64,000 nucleotides of DNA from Sanguibacter suaedae (GTDB lineage: Bacteria; Actinomycetota; Actinomycetes; Actinomycetales; Cellulomonadaceae): positions 22,775 to 86,774 of the forward strand of contig NZ_JAEINH010000011.1 of assembly GCF_016342785.1 (NCBI RefSeq), given 5' to 3'. A program made the translations under genes and the position numbers. A model generated the notes under the pieces. It had not been told where the DNA came from and did no database searches. It worked only from the letters and a program-made list of their open reading frames with translations. Below are positions 8,126 through 16,101 of the stretch, piece by piece (positions within the stretch are counted from its first letter, which is position 1; each line of letters begins with the position of its first letter).

Positions 8126-9714
8126 GCGAGTTCACGTGGCTCGTGCCGCTCCCCGTCGTCATGCCCCTCTTCGCGGCGGGGCTGGCCCTCGCCCTCTACC
8201 GGCACCCCAAGGCGCAGCGCGTCACGAGCGTCGTCGCCCTCACCCTCATGGTCGCTGCCGGGGTGGGCCTGCTGTTCCTCGCCGACGGCGGCCCCGTCGT
8301 CGTGGACGTCGGGGGATGGGCGGCGCCCGTCGGGATCGACCTCGTCGCCGACCGGCTCTCCGCCCTCATGCTCACCGTGTCGAGCACCGTCATGCTCTGC
8401 GTCCTGCTCTACTCCCTCGGCCAGGGCATCAGCGACGGCGACGAGGCCGCCCCGGTGTCCATCTACCACCCGACGTTCCTCGTCCTCGCGGCCGGGGTGT
8501 CCAACGCGTTCCTCGCCGGCGACCTCTTCAACCTCTACGTCGGCTTCGAGATCCTCCTCGCCGCGAGCTACGTGCTCCTCACCCTCGGCGGGACCGGTGA
8601 GCGCATCCGCGCCGGATCCATCTACGTGGTCGTGGCGCTCCTGTCGTCCGTGCTCTTCCTCATGGCCATCGCCCTCGTGTACGCGGCCACCGGCACGGTC
8701 AACCTCGCCCAGCTCGGCCAGCGCCTCCCGGAGATCGATCCCGCCGTCCAGCTGGTGCTCCAGCTCCTGCTCCTCCTCGCGTTCGGCATCAAGGCCGCGA
8801 TCTTCCCGCTCTCCGCGTGGCTCCCCGACTCGTACCCGACGGCGCCCGCACCGGTGACCGCGGTGTTCGCCGGGCTCCTCACCAAGGTCGGCGTGTACGC
8901 GATCCTGCGCACCCAGACCCTGCTGTTCACGGACGGCCGCCTCGACACGGTCCTCATGTGCCTCGCCCTCGCCACCATGGTGGTGGGGATCCTCGGAGCG
9001 GTCGCCCAGAACGACATCAAACGACTGCTGTCCTTCACCCTCGTCAGCCACATCGGGTACATGATCTTCGGGATCTCCCTCGCGACCCAGGCCGGCCTCG
9101 GCGCGTCGATCTTCTACGTGGCGCACCACATCACCGTGCAGACCACCCTGTTCCTCGTCGTCGGGCTCGTCGAGCGCCGCGGCGGGTCCACGTCCCTCGA
9201 CAGGCTCGGCGGGCTCGCCAAGATCGCCCCCGGCCTCGCGGTGCTGTTCTTCATCCCCGCCATGAACCTCGCGGGCATCCCGCCCATGTCCGGGTTCCTC
9301 GGCAAGGTCGGCCTCCTCGAGGCCGGTATCGCGGTCGGGACACCGCTCGCGTACACGGTGGTCGTCGGATCGGTCGTCACGTCGCTCCTCACGCTCTACG
9401 CCATCGTCAAGGCGTGGAACAAGGCGTTCTGGCAGACGCCGCCCGAGGACGTCCCGCCGGCGACCCTCCCGATGACGATGGTCGCGCCCACCGCTGCCCT
9501 CGTCGCTCTCGGGCTCCTCATCACCGTCGTGTCCGGACCGCTCTACGCCTACACCGACCGCGCCGCGTCCACCCTCATGGACTCCAGCAGCTACATCGAC
9601 GCCGTGCTCGGCACCGACGGCCGCGGTCAGGGGGAGTCCACGGACGTCAGCGACGAGGAGGACTCCGGCCCGGAGGTCGAGCAGGACGGCGTCACGGAAG
9701 GAGCGGCCCGATGA
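8122..9714 (+). CDS. mrpD: Mrp antiporter subunit D
   Basis: A 530-residue NuoM/N-like proton-translocating subunit with about 14 hydrophobic helices. Glu143 in NLYVGFEILLAASYVLLTLGG and the Lys-containing segment GIKAAIFPLSAWLPDSYPTA (near residues 222-241) are the family's expected functional positions. It is half the size of MrpA and has no MrpB extension. The C-terminal 40 residues are acidic and non-hydrophobic. 4-bp overlaps with mrpC and mrpE keep subunit stoichiometry coupled. Confidence 0.93.
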   Translation: MSEFTWLVPLPVVMPLFAAGLALALYRHPKAQRVTSVVALTLMVAAGVGLLFLADGGPVVVDVGGWAAPVGIDLVADRLSALMLTVSSTVMLCVLLYSLGQGISDGDEAAPVSIYHPTFLVLAAGVSNAFLAGDLFNLYVGFEILLAASYVLLTLGGTGERIRAGSIYVVVALLSSVLFLMAIALVYAATGTVNLAQLGQRLPEIDPAVQLVLQLLLLLAFGIKAAIFPLSAWLPDSYPTAPAPVTAVFAGLLTKVGVYAILRTQTLLFTDGRLDTVLMCLALATMVVGILGAVAQNDIKRLLSFTLVSHIGYMIFGISLATQAGLGASIFYVAHHITVQTTLFLVVGLVERRGGSTSLDRLGGLAKIAPGLAVLFFIPAMNLAGIPPMSGFLGKVGLLEAGIAVGTPLAYTVVVGSVVTSLLTLYAIVKAWNKAFWQTPPEDVPPATLPMTMVAPTAALVALGLLITVVSGPLYAYTDRAASTLMDSSSYIDAVLGTDGRGQGESTDVSDEEDSGPEVEQDGVTEGAAR

Positions 9715-10337
9715 CCATCCACCGCAGGCGCCGCAGCATCGCGGCGCAGTGGAGCACCCTCGTGTGGCTCGTCGCCGTCTGGGTGATGCTCTGGGGCGAC
9801 CTCTCGTGGGCGAACGTCCTCGGCGGGCTCGCGCTCGCCCTCCTCGTCACGCTCGTCATGCCCCTCCCGAGCATCGACTTCCACGGCAGGTTGCGGCCCC
9901 TCGGGTTCCTCAACCTCGTCTTCCGCTTCGCCGTCGACCTCGTGGCCGCGTCGGTCCAGGTGAGCATGCAGGCGTTCCGGTTCGGGCACACCCCGCGCGG
10001 GGCAGTCGTCGGGGTCCGGCTGCGGAGCTCCTCCGACCTCTACCTCACCCTCGTCGCGGAGCTCGCGTCGCTCGTCCCCGGGTCCCTCGTCATCGAGGCG
10101 CACCGGCTCACCGGGATGCTCTACCTGCACGTCCTGGACGTCGACGTGTCGGGCGGCGTGGACGCGGTCCGTGCGGACACCCTCGCCCTGGAGGAGCGGG
10201 TGATGCGCGCGTTCGCGTCCGACGAGGAGCTCCTCCGTGCGGGGATCGCCCGGCGCGGACGGGACCAGCGCCGGCCGGCCGGCCGGACGGGGCCCGACGC
10301 GGGGACCGCCGCCGAGAACGAGGAGGTGACCTCGTGA
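9711..10337 (+). CDS. mrpE: Mrp antiporter subunit E
   Basis: A 208-residue small subunit of the MnhE family. Two to three membrane segments (WSTLVWLVAVWVMLWGDLS, NVLGGLALALLVTLVMPLP and FLNLVFRFAVDLVAASVQVS) are followed by the conserved soluble region LYLTLVAELASLVPGSLVIE and LYLHVLDVD. The Arg/Pro-rich C-terminal 30 residues are less conserved. The start overlaps the mrpD stop (ATGA), and the stop overlaps the GTG start of mrpF. Confidence 0.9.
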   Translation: MTIHRRRRSIAAQWSTLVWLVAVWVMLWGDLSWANVLGGLALALLVTLVMPLPSIDFHGRLRPLGFLNLVFRFAVDLVAASVQVSMQAFRFGHTPRGAVVGVRLRSSSDLYLTLVAELASLVPGSLVIEAHRLTGMLYLHVLDVDVSGGVDAVRADTLALEERVMRAFASDEELLRAGIARRGRDQRRPAGRTGPDAGTAAENEEVTS

Positions 10338-10738
10338 TCGTCGCCGTCGTCTGCGGGGTGTTCCTGTCCGTCGCCGCCGTCCTGTCGCTCGTGCGCGCCG
10401 AGCGCGGCCCGAGCATGCTCGACCGCACCATCGCGCTCGACGTCTTCGTCACCACCGTCGTCGGGGGGATCGTCCTCGAGGCCGCGTACTCGGGGCGGAC
10501 CGACACGCTGCCCATCCTCGTCGTCCTGTCCCTCGTCGGGTTCGTGGGCTCGGTGACCATCGCCCGCTTCGCGTCGGTGGAGCCCGAGGGCGAAGGCCGG
10601 GTGCGCACGCCGGAGGAGATCGCCGCCGACGAGTCCGCGCTCGTGGACAGCGAGGACGAGCACCCGGTGCTCGGCAACGAGCAGACGCAGAGCGGCGCCC
10701 ACGGTGGGCACGTGGGCGACGAGGAGGGGGACCGATGA
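10334..10738 (+). CDS. mrpF: Mrp antiporter subunit F
   Basis: A 134-residue small membrane subunit. Three helices occupy the first 85 residues, with the MrpF hallmark RAERGPSMLDRTIALDVF between helices 1 and 2. The C-terminal 50 residues are hydrophilic and acidic and contain a His/Gly stretch near the end, longer than the 90-residue Bacillus MrpF. GTG 10334 overlaps the mrpE stop. Confidence 0.9.
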   Translation: MIVAVVCGVFLSVAAVLSLVRAERGPSMLDRTIALDVFVTTVVGGIVLEAAYSGRTDTLPILVVLSLVGFVGSVTIARFASVEPEGEGRVRTPEEIAADESALVDSEDEHPVLGNEQTQSGAHGGHVGDEEGDR

Positions 10739-11175
10739 GCTGGTCGTGGGTCGCGGACGTCCTCGCGAACGTGTGCCTGGTGGGCGGGTCGTTCCTGGCG
10801 CTCGCCGCCGGTGTCGGTGTGGTCCGGTTCCCCGACCTGCTGTCCCGCATGCACGCAGGCACCAAGCCGCAGGTGCTGGGGCTCATCCTGCTCCTCGCCG
10901 GGGAGGCGCTGCGGGTGCGCAGCGTGCAGGTGCTCGGCATGCTCGTCCTCGTCGTCGTCTTCCAGCTGCTCACGGCCCCCGTGGCGGCGCACATGGTGGG
11001 GCGTGCCGGGTACCGGACGGGCAAGGTCCGCAGCGAGCTGCTCGTCGTGGACGAGCTCACCCTCGACCGGGTGCCCGGCCTCGCGCCGGACGAGATCACG
11101 CACCGCGAGGACCCGCAGGCGGGTCTCGGGGACGACATCGACGTCGATGCTGGTCAGGACCGTCCGGAGCGATAG
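10735..11175 (+). CDS. mrpG: Mrp antiporter subunit G
   Basis: A 146-residue last subunit of the Mrp complex. Three hydrophobic helices surround the family motif VVRFPDLLSRMHAGTKPQVLG. A hydrophilic tail of about 50 residues follows. With this gene the operon contains all functions (A+B fused, C, D, E, F, G) expected for a working Na+/H+ antiporter for alkaline-pH and sodium tolerance. The 4-bp overlap with mrpF completes an unbroken chain of overlaps from 4554 to 11175. Confidence 0.92.
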   Translation: MSWSWVADVLANVCLVGGSFLALAAGVGVVRFPDLLSRMHAGTKPQVLGLILLLAGEALRVRSVQVLGMLVLVVVFQLLTAPVAAHMVGRAGYRTGKVRSELLVVDELTLDRVPGLAPDEITHREDPQAGLGDDIDVDAGQDRPER

Positions 11176-11250
11176 TTGAGAATTGTCGCATTCTGGGCTT
11201 TCGGGCAGTAGGGTGTGGGGCGCACCGCAGTCGACGACACAGGAGGACCC

Positions 11251-12174
11251 GTGAGTCACGAGGCACCGCTACGACGTGCGCAGCGACGAGCGAGGGCCTC
11301 CCGGGTCCGGACGGCCGTCGCGCAGGTGACCGGCGCAGCCGTCTTCGGGCTGTCGATGGCAGCCGTCGTCGCAGTCCTCGTCGCCGGTCCCGAGACGCGT
11401 GAGTCGTGGCGGCAGGCGCCCGCCCAGATGATCGAGGCGGGGATCGCCACGGTCACGGGCGACACGGCCCCCGACGGCGCCGGGCAGTCCCGCGAGGACC
11501 GCGCCGCCGACGCCGCCTCCCGGTCCTCCCGGACCGCTCGCAGCAGTGCCCCCGCCGCTGCGCCCCTCCCCGAGCCGACGGCCGAACCCTCGGCCGAGCC
11601 CGTCGAGGAGCCCGCACCCGAGCCCGCGCCGGAGCCGGAGCCCGAACCCGCCCCGGAGGAGTCGTCCGACCCGGCCGAGCCCGCGCCGGAGGCTCCGGCG
11701 CCCGACGCTCCTGCCTCAGACACCCCCGCCGCGGCCCCGCCGGCCGCCGAGGACGTCGCACAGGCACCCGCTCCGGCGAGCCCCGCCCCGGTGGCGTCCG
11801 CGGGCATGAACGCGGAGAGTGCCGCCGTCCTCGAGATCCTCAACGCCGAGCGTGCCGCGGCCGGGTGCCAGGCCCTCCGGGCGGACCAGGCCCTCGTGCG
11901 CGCCGCACAGCTCCACAGCGAGGACATGGCGGCCAACGACTACATGTCGCACACGAGCCTCGACGGCCGCGGCCCCGGTGAACGCGCGGCGGCGCAGGGT
12001 TACACGTCGTGGTCCGGTGAGAACGTCGCCAAGGGGCAGCGCACGGCGGCCGAGGTCATGACCGCGTGGATGAACAGCCCCGGTCACAAGGCGAACATCG
12101 TCAGCTGCTCGTCCGTCGCGGTGGGCATCGGGTACTCCGGTGGTGCGTGGACCCAGCTCTTCGGCTACGTCTGA
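11251..12174 (+). CDS. Secreted or membrane-anchored CAP-domain protein
   Basis: A 307-residue protein with a short basic N-terminus, a hydrophobic signal/anchor at about residues 25-48 (VTGAAVFGLSMAAVVAVLVA), a long Pro/Glu/Ala-rich spacer (about 90-185) probably spanning the cell wall, and a C-terminal CAP (SCP/PR1) domain. CAP signatures are HSEDMAANDYMSHTSLDG, SGENVAKGQ and WMNSPGHKANI. Two Cys may form a disulfide. Bacterial CAP proteins are extracellular and mostly of unknown activity. GTG 11251 follows AGGAGG (11241-11246); an earlier in-frame GTG lacks a ribosome site. Confidence 0.85.
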   Translation: MSHEAPLRRAQRRARASRVRTAVAQVTGAAVFGLSMAAVVAVLVAGPETRESWRQAPAQMIEAGIATVTGDTAPDGAGQSREDRAADAASRSSRTARSSAPAAAPLPEPTAEPSAEPVEEPAPEPAPEPEPEPAPEESSDPAEPAPEAPAPDAPASDTPAAAPPAAEDVAQAPAPASPAPVASAGMNAESAAVLEILNAERAAAGCQALRADQALVRAAQLHSEDMAANDYMSHTSLDGRGPGERAAAQGYTSWSGENVAKGQRTAAEVMTAWMNSPGHKANIVSCSSVAVGIGYSGGAWTQLFGYV

Positions 12175-12181
12175 CCAGCGC

Positions 12182-13150
12182 TCAGCCCAGGCGCTCCCGG
12201 AGCCAACCGCGCACCTCGTCGAGGTAGGCGGAGCGTGCCGGTTCCGGTGACAGCGCGAGGTCGTGGGCGCCGCCCGGGACGCGCACGACCGTGACGTCCT
12301 GACCGAGGCCGGGTGCGCGCGCCGCGATCTGCTCGACGTCCAGGACGCTGTCCGACGTGAGCAGCCCGTCGTGCCGGGACTTCGCGTCCCCGGTCCGGTC
12401 GGACGTCAGCACGAGGACGGGGCAGCGGACGTCGAGACCGCGAGCCACCTGGGCGTGCCCCCTCCGGATCGCGCGGAACCATGCGGCGCGTACCGGGAAC
12501 CCCTCGTGGGGTTTCCACGCGAGGTCGTACGACCACTCGCCGCCCGATCCCGCGTGCAGGGCACGCCCGTAGTGGGGCTGGAGCCGCCCGACGACGGCGC
12601 GCGGAGCGAGTGGGGCGAGCGCGTCGACCATGCGGGTGGCGACGACGCGTTGGAACCACGGCTCGTTGAGGTCGAACCAGGGGCTGTTGAGGACGAGGGC
12701 GTCGACCGTCGGGTGCGGGCCGCGGGTGCGGGCGTCCGCCCAGAGGCTCGTGATGAGCCCGCCGGTGGAGTGGCCCATGACCACGAGCGTGGTGTGCCCC
12801 TCGTCGCGGATCGCCTGGGCCGCGGCGTCGAGCTCCTCGGCGTAGTCCGCCAGGGCGCCCACGACGTTGGGTGTCTGGTGGGGTCGCAGGGACCGTCCGT
12901 ACTTGCGCAGGTCGAGGGCGTAGAGGTCGTAGCCGTCCGCCGCGAGGGCGTCGGCGACGTGCGTCTGGAAGAAGTAGTCGACGAACCCGTGGACGTAGAG
13001 CACGGCGCGCCCCGACGCGGGGCCTGCCCGCCGCACGAGGGTGGCGACCACGTCGCCCTCGTCGTCGGGGGAGAGGTGGAGGGTGCGCGACTCCCAGTCG
13101 CCGCCGAGGACGTCGGGCTGCCAGTCACCGTGGTCGGGGCCGGGCGTCAT
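12182..13150 (-). CDS. Alpha/beta hydrolase (serine aminopeptidase S33-like)
   Basis: A 322-residue cytoplasmic hydrolase. YVHGFVDYFF forms the oxyanion-hole region, VVMGHSTGGL the nucleophile elbow (Ser128), and GGAHDLALS near the C-terminus supplies the His. The fold resembles monoacylglycerol-lipase / lysophospholipase-like proteins; the true substrate is unknown. The start at 13148-13150 is preceded by GGAAGGA. Its ATG overlaps the stop of the lipoprotein gene to the right by 4 bp, so it is the last gene of a leftward unit with that lipoprotein. Confidence 0.85.
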   Translation of the reverse strand: MTPGPDHGDWQPDVLGGDWESRTLHLSPDDEGDVVATLVRRAGPASGRAVLYVHGFVDYFFQTHVADALAADGYDLYALDLRKYGRSLRPHQTPNVVGALADYAEELDAAAQAIRDEGHTTLVVMGHSTGGLITSLWADARTRGPHPTVDALVLNSPWFDLNEPWFQRVVATRMVDALAPLAPRAVVGRLQPHYGRALHAGSGGEWSYDLAWKPHEGFPVRAAWFRAIRRGHAQVARGLDVRCPVLVLTSDRTGDAKSRHDGLLTSDSVLDVEQIAARAPGLGQDVTVVRVPGGAHDLALSPEPARSAYLDEVRGWLRERLG

Positions 13151-13806
13151 GGATGGTCCTTCCGATGGGATGTGCGGGCACGCAGGATCGCGAGGACGGC
13201 GACGGCGGCGAGCACGCCGAGGGCACCGACCGCCCAGGGCGCGGATCGTCCGCCGGCCGACGGGCTCGCGGCGGCTCGTGCCGAGACGTCGAGGACGTCG
13301 CCCGTGGCACCTTCCCACACGACGGTGCGACCGTCGGCTGTGCCGGTGCTCTCGCGGACGTCCCCGGGGAAGGTGATGGCGATGCGAACCGTCCCGGTGG
13401 CCGGGGTGGCGGTGCGGGTGCTGTCGTCCAGGGCGTAGCGGGACGTGTCGATCGTCCCGGTGACGACGTGCTCGTCGCCCTCCCGCGTGAAGCGGAGCGG
13501 GCTGTCGTCCGTGTCGTCGCCCTCGAGGGGGACCGCCTCGAGGACGTACTCGACCCCGACGTGGGTCCCGTCGTCGTGGGGGACCGCGCTCACCCCGGAG
13601 GGGAGGTCCGCGGAGAGGGCCTCGACGTCCGCCCACGGCTCCCCGGGTGCGAACCCTGCGGCTACCGCGTGCTCGGCGGAGACGGCGACCACGACCGACC
13701 CGTCGACGGTGCCGTCCTCGGAGACGACGAACGTCGCGTCCACCCTCGAGCATCCCCCGAGCGCGAGCGCCAGGAGGATGCCGAGGGTGGACGCGAGCCG
13801 ACGCAC
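13147..13806 (-). CDS. LppM-like lipoprotein (1 of 3)
   Basis: A 219-residue predicted lipoprotein. The signal sequence MRRLASTLGILLALALGGC has a lipobox (LGGC), followed by the LppM-type ectodomain (VDATFVVSEDGTVDG... and VRIAITFPGDV), and one C-terminal membrane helix (APWAVGALGVLAAVAVLAIL) with a short basic tail. The protein would therefore be held by both lipid and helix. The GTG start at 13804-13806 is the first codon giving a proper signal peptide; it lies 8 bp after the next lipoprotein gene. LppM-family function in most actinobacteria is unknown. Confidence 0.75.
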   Translation of the reverse strand: MRRLASTLGILLALALGGCSRVDATFVVSEDGTVDGSVVVAVSAEHAVAAGFAPGEPWADVEALSADLPSGVSAVPHDDGTHVGVEYVLEAVPLEGDDTDDSPLRFTREGDEHVVTGTIDTSRYALDDSTRTATPATGTVRIAITFPGDVRESTGTADGRTVVWEGATGDVLDVSARAAASPSAGGRSAPWAVGALGVLAAVAVLAILRARTSHRKDHP

Positions 13807-13814
13807 CGGGGTGA

Positions 13815-14669
13815 TCAGCCCTGAGGCTGCTGCGGCGGCTGGGGGGCCTGGCCGGGGACGCCGGGCTGCTGCGTGGGCCAGGCGGCCTGCGGCGTGCCCC
13901 CGTTCCCGGGCCCGCGCCGACGCGACGTCACCAACCACACGACGAGCCCGACGAGGGCGAGCGCGCCCACGGCGATGCTGACCCACAGCAGCCAGTTCGT
14001 GCCCTCGGACTCCTCGTCCGCGGCGGAGTCGTCCTCGGTGTCGTCCGGCTCCGCGACGGGTGCCTCGGTGGTCGGCTCCTCCGTGGGCTCCTCGGGGACG
14101 GTGGCCGCACGGGCGGTCATCTCGAGCGTCTCGCCCCAGACCGGCGTCCAGGTGATGGTGCTGCCCTCGACGGTGCCGTTGGTCTCGAGGACCTCGGCGG
14201 GGAAGGTCACGATGACACGGAGGTCCGGGTCGGAGAGGTTGCCGGGGTCGAGCTCGGAGATGCCCTCGAGGCCGAAGGCCTCCTCGGTGAACTCCATCGA
14301 CCCGTCGAGCACGTACTCGTCGCCCTCGCGGACCACGACCAGCGTGTCGTCGCTCGTCGGGTCGGGTGCGGAGAACTTCGCGAGCGAGCCGTAGCCGAAG
14401 GTGAGGCGGGTTCCGGTGTATCCGTCCTGCACGTAGTCCTCGGCCTGCGTGCCCCCGGGCATGCCCTCGGTGGGGTCGAGGACCGACTCCGCCCACATCT
14501 GGGCCGCGGTCGACCCGAACGCCTGCGCGAGCTCCTCGGAGATGCCCGCGACGATCTCGGCGTCGACGGTGTCGTCCTCGTTGACCGTGAACGAGGTGTG
14601 CATGCGCGTGCACCCGGAGAGGGTGAGCGCGAGCACGAGGCCCGCCGTGACGGCGGTGATCTTCTTCAT
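13815..14669 (-). CDS. LppM-like lipoprotein (2 of 3) with Pro/Gln tail
   Basis: A 284-residue lipoprotein. The signal is MKKITAVTAGLVLALTLSGC (lipobox LSGC), then an LppM-type ectodomain to about residue 190 (SFTVNEDDTVDAEIV, and VIVTFPAEVLETNGTVEGS), an acidic Thr/Glu linker, a membrane helix (NWLLWVSIAVGALALVGLVV), basic residues and a cytoplasmic Pro/Gln/Gly tail containing [16 protein letters not shown] 14667-14669 follows GAAAGGA. The tail, helix and linker closely resemble those of the next paralogue, pointing to duplication. Confidence 0.78.
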   Translation of the reverse strand: MKKITAVTAGLVLALTLSGCTRMHTSFTVNEDDTVDAEIVAGISEELAQAFGSTAAQMWAESVLDPTEGMPGGTQAEDYVQDGYTGTRLTFGYGSLAKFSAPDPTSDDTLVVVREGDEYVLDGSMEFTEEAFGLEGISELDPGNLSDPDLRVIVTFPAEVLETNGTVEGSTITWTPVWGETLEMTARAATVPEEPTEEPTTEAPVAEPDDTEDDSAADEESEGTNWLLWVSIAVGALALVGLVVWLVTSRRRGPGNGGTPQAAWPTQQPGVPGQAPQPPQQPQG

Positions 14670-14830
14670 GGTGCCGCTGGTCCTTTCGTCAGCGTGGCGG
14701 AGCGGCAGCACGAGAGATGCGGAGGCTCGCCGGTGGGGTGTGCAGGATGAACTGTGGCACATCACACACCTTCCCGGGGTTGGTCGAGCCGCGACACGAC
14801 CGGCGGTTTCACACCGCCCCGGACGACGAA

Positions 14831-14883
14831 GGTCGCGCCCCCTCCGCGGCCGGGTACGAGCCCGGGCCGGAGGGGACGCGACC
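14831..14883 (-). terminator. Long hairpin terminator after the third LppM-like gene
   Basis: 16-bp arms (14831-14846 with 14868-14883) with a single mismatch, and an inner GC-rich loop that can itself pair. It starts 20 bp past the stop at 14904 on the minus strand, separating that gene from the next lipoprotein gene. The rest of the 234-bp gap shows no gene. Confidence 0.65.
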
Positions 14884-14903
14884 TGTTGCGCGGGTCGAGC
14901 GTG

Positions 14904-15866
14904 TCAGCCCTGAGGGTGCTGCGGCGGCTGCGGCGCCTGGCCGGGCTCACCCGGCTGCTGCGGCGGTGTGCCGGGCTGCTGGGGCTGGCCCCACTGCTGC
15001 TGACCGGGGTGGGGTGCAGGCCCGGTCTGGAAGGGCGCCTGGCCGGGCTGCTGCTGGGGCTGGGCCCACTGCTGCTGCGGTGCCTGTCCGGGCTGGAGGG
15101 GCGTCTGCCCGGGGACGCCCGGCTGCTGCGTGGGCCACGCGGCCTGCGGCGCGCCGCCGTTCTTGGGGCCACGACGGGAGAGGGTGAACCAGAGGACCAA
15201 CCCGACGAGAGCGAGGACCGCGACGGCGATGCTGATCCACAGGAGCCAGTTGATGCCCTCGGACTCCTCGTCGGCGGCTTCCTCCGCCGTCTCCGCAGGT
15301 GTGCTCTCGGAGGTGTACGAGGTGGCCGTGTAGTCGATCTCCTCGTCGCGGCTGCTGGTCCACTCGACCGTGAAGGCGTCGACGGCGGTGCCGTTGTGCT
15401 CGATGACCTCGCCCGGGAAGGTCACCGTCATCATGATGTCGAACTCGCCGTCGTCGGGGACGCCGATGAGCTCGAGGTTCTGCGGCAGCGGGTACTGGAA
15501 GTCGAAGACGACCGTCTCGGACTCCTCGTCGGTCTCGAACAGCCCGGTGGCGAAGAGTGCGAGGTCGTCGCCGGGGATGCTCGTCCCCGTGATCTCGGCG
15601 CCGACGTACTCGTCGTCGGTGTATGGGACGACCTCGTAGTCGTCCATGCCCGGCTGGAGCTCGAACGACTCGACCGCCTGGTCAGCAAAGGCGTCGACGT
15701 CGTTCCCGGCGTCCTCGACGGCCGTGATCTCGCCGACCATGAGCAGCGTGATGTCGTAGGAGGCGTCGTCGTGGACTGTGGTGTCGGCGGTGACCTTGCC
15801 GCAGCCGGCGATCGCTCCGGCGAGGAGTGCGGTCCCTGCGACCAGGGCGAAGCGACGTGTACGCAT
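14904..15866 (-). CDS. LppM-like lipoprotein (3 of 3) with long Pro/Gln tail
   Basis: A 320-residue lipoprotein with signal [22 protein letters not shown] (lipobox IAGC). The ectodomain contains [20 protein letters not shown] and [16 protein letters not shown] membrane helix [20 protein letters not shown] is followed by about 95 residues of Gln/Pro/Gly repeats ([19 protein letters not shown]), predicted cytoplasmic and disordered. ATG 15864-15866 is preceded by AGAAGGAGAG. It diverges from clpB. A role in the cell envelope is inferred from topology only. Confidence 0.78.
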   Translation of the reverse strand: MRTRRFALVAGTALLAGAIAGCGKVTADTTVHDDASYDITLLMVGEITAVEDAGNDVDAFADQAVESFELQPGMDDYEVVPYTDDEYVGAEITGTSIPGDDLALFATGLFETDEESETVVFDFQYPLPQNLELIGVPDDGEFDIMMTVTFPGEVIEHNGTAVDAFTVEWTSSRDEEIDYTATSYTSESTPAETAEEAADEESEGINWLLWISIAVAVLALVGLVLWFTLSRRGPKNGGAPQAAWPTQQPGVPGQTPLQPGQAPQQQWAQPQQQPGQAPFQTGPAPHPGQQQWGQPQQPGTPPQQPGEPGQAPQPPQHPQG

Positions 15867-16016
15867 CGTCGGTGACTCTCCTTCTGGGGGTGGGCACGGG
15901 TGGGGCCCCGGTGCGGGACCAACTCTGTCACGCCGACGGTGCGTGGGCGGCGACCCCGGGCCGACGTGGGGACTCCTCCCCACGCCGCGTCCAGCGCCGC
16001 CGCCCGGCATGTCCGG

Positions 16017-16052
16017 ATGACAGCATGAAGTTGAGTGGAATAGGCTCAACTT
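16017..16052 (+). promoter_or_regulatory. clpB promoter overlapped by a HAIR-type inverted repeat
   Basis: AAGTTGAG (16028-16035) and CTCAACTT (16045-16052) form a perfect 8-bp dyad around 9 bp, matching the HAIR layout bound by HspR (consensus CTTGAGT-N7-ACTCAAG) in actinobacteria. A plausible promoter overlaps it: ATGACA (16017-16022), 18 bp, then TAGGCT (16041-16046). A repressor bound to the dyad would cover the -10, fitting heat-shock derepression of clpB. Confidence 0.8.
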
Positions 16053-16101
16053 TGCACGCGTTGGCACGGGTGAACATCCCGCGTCGCTACCAGGAGGACC
16101 C

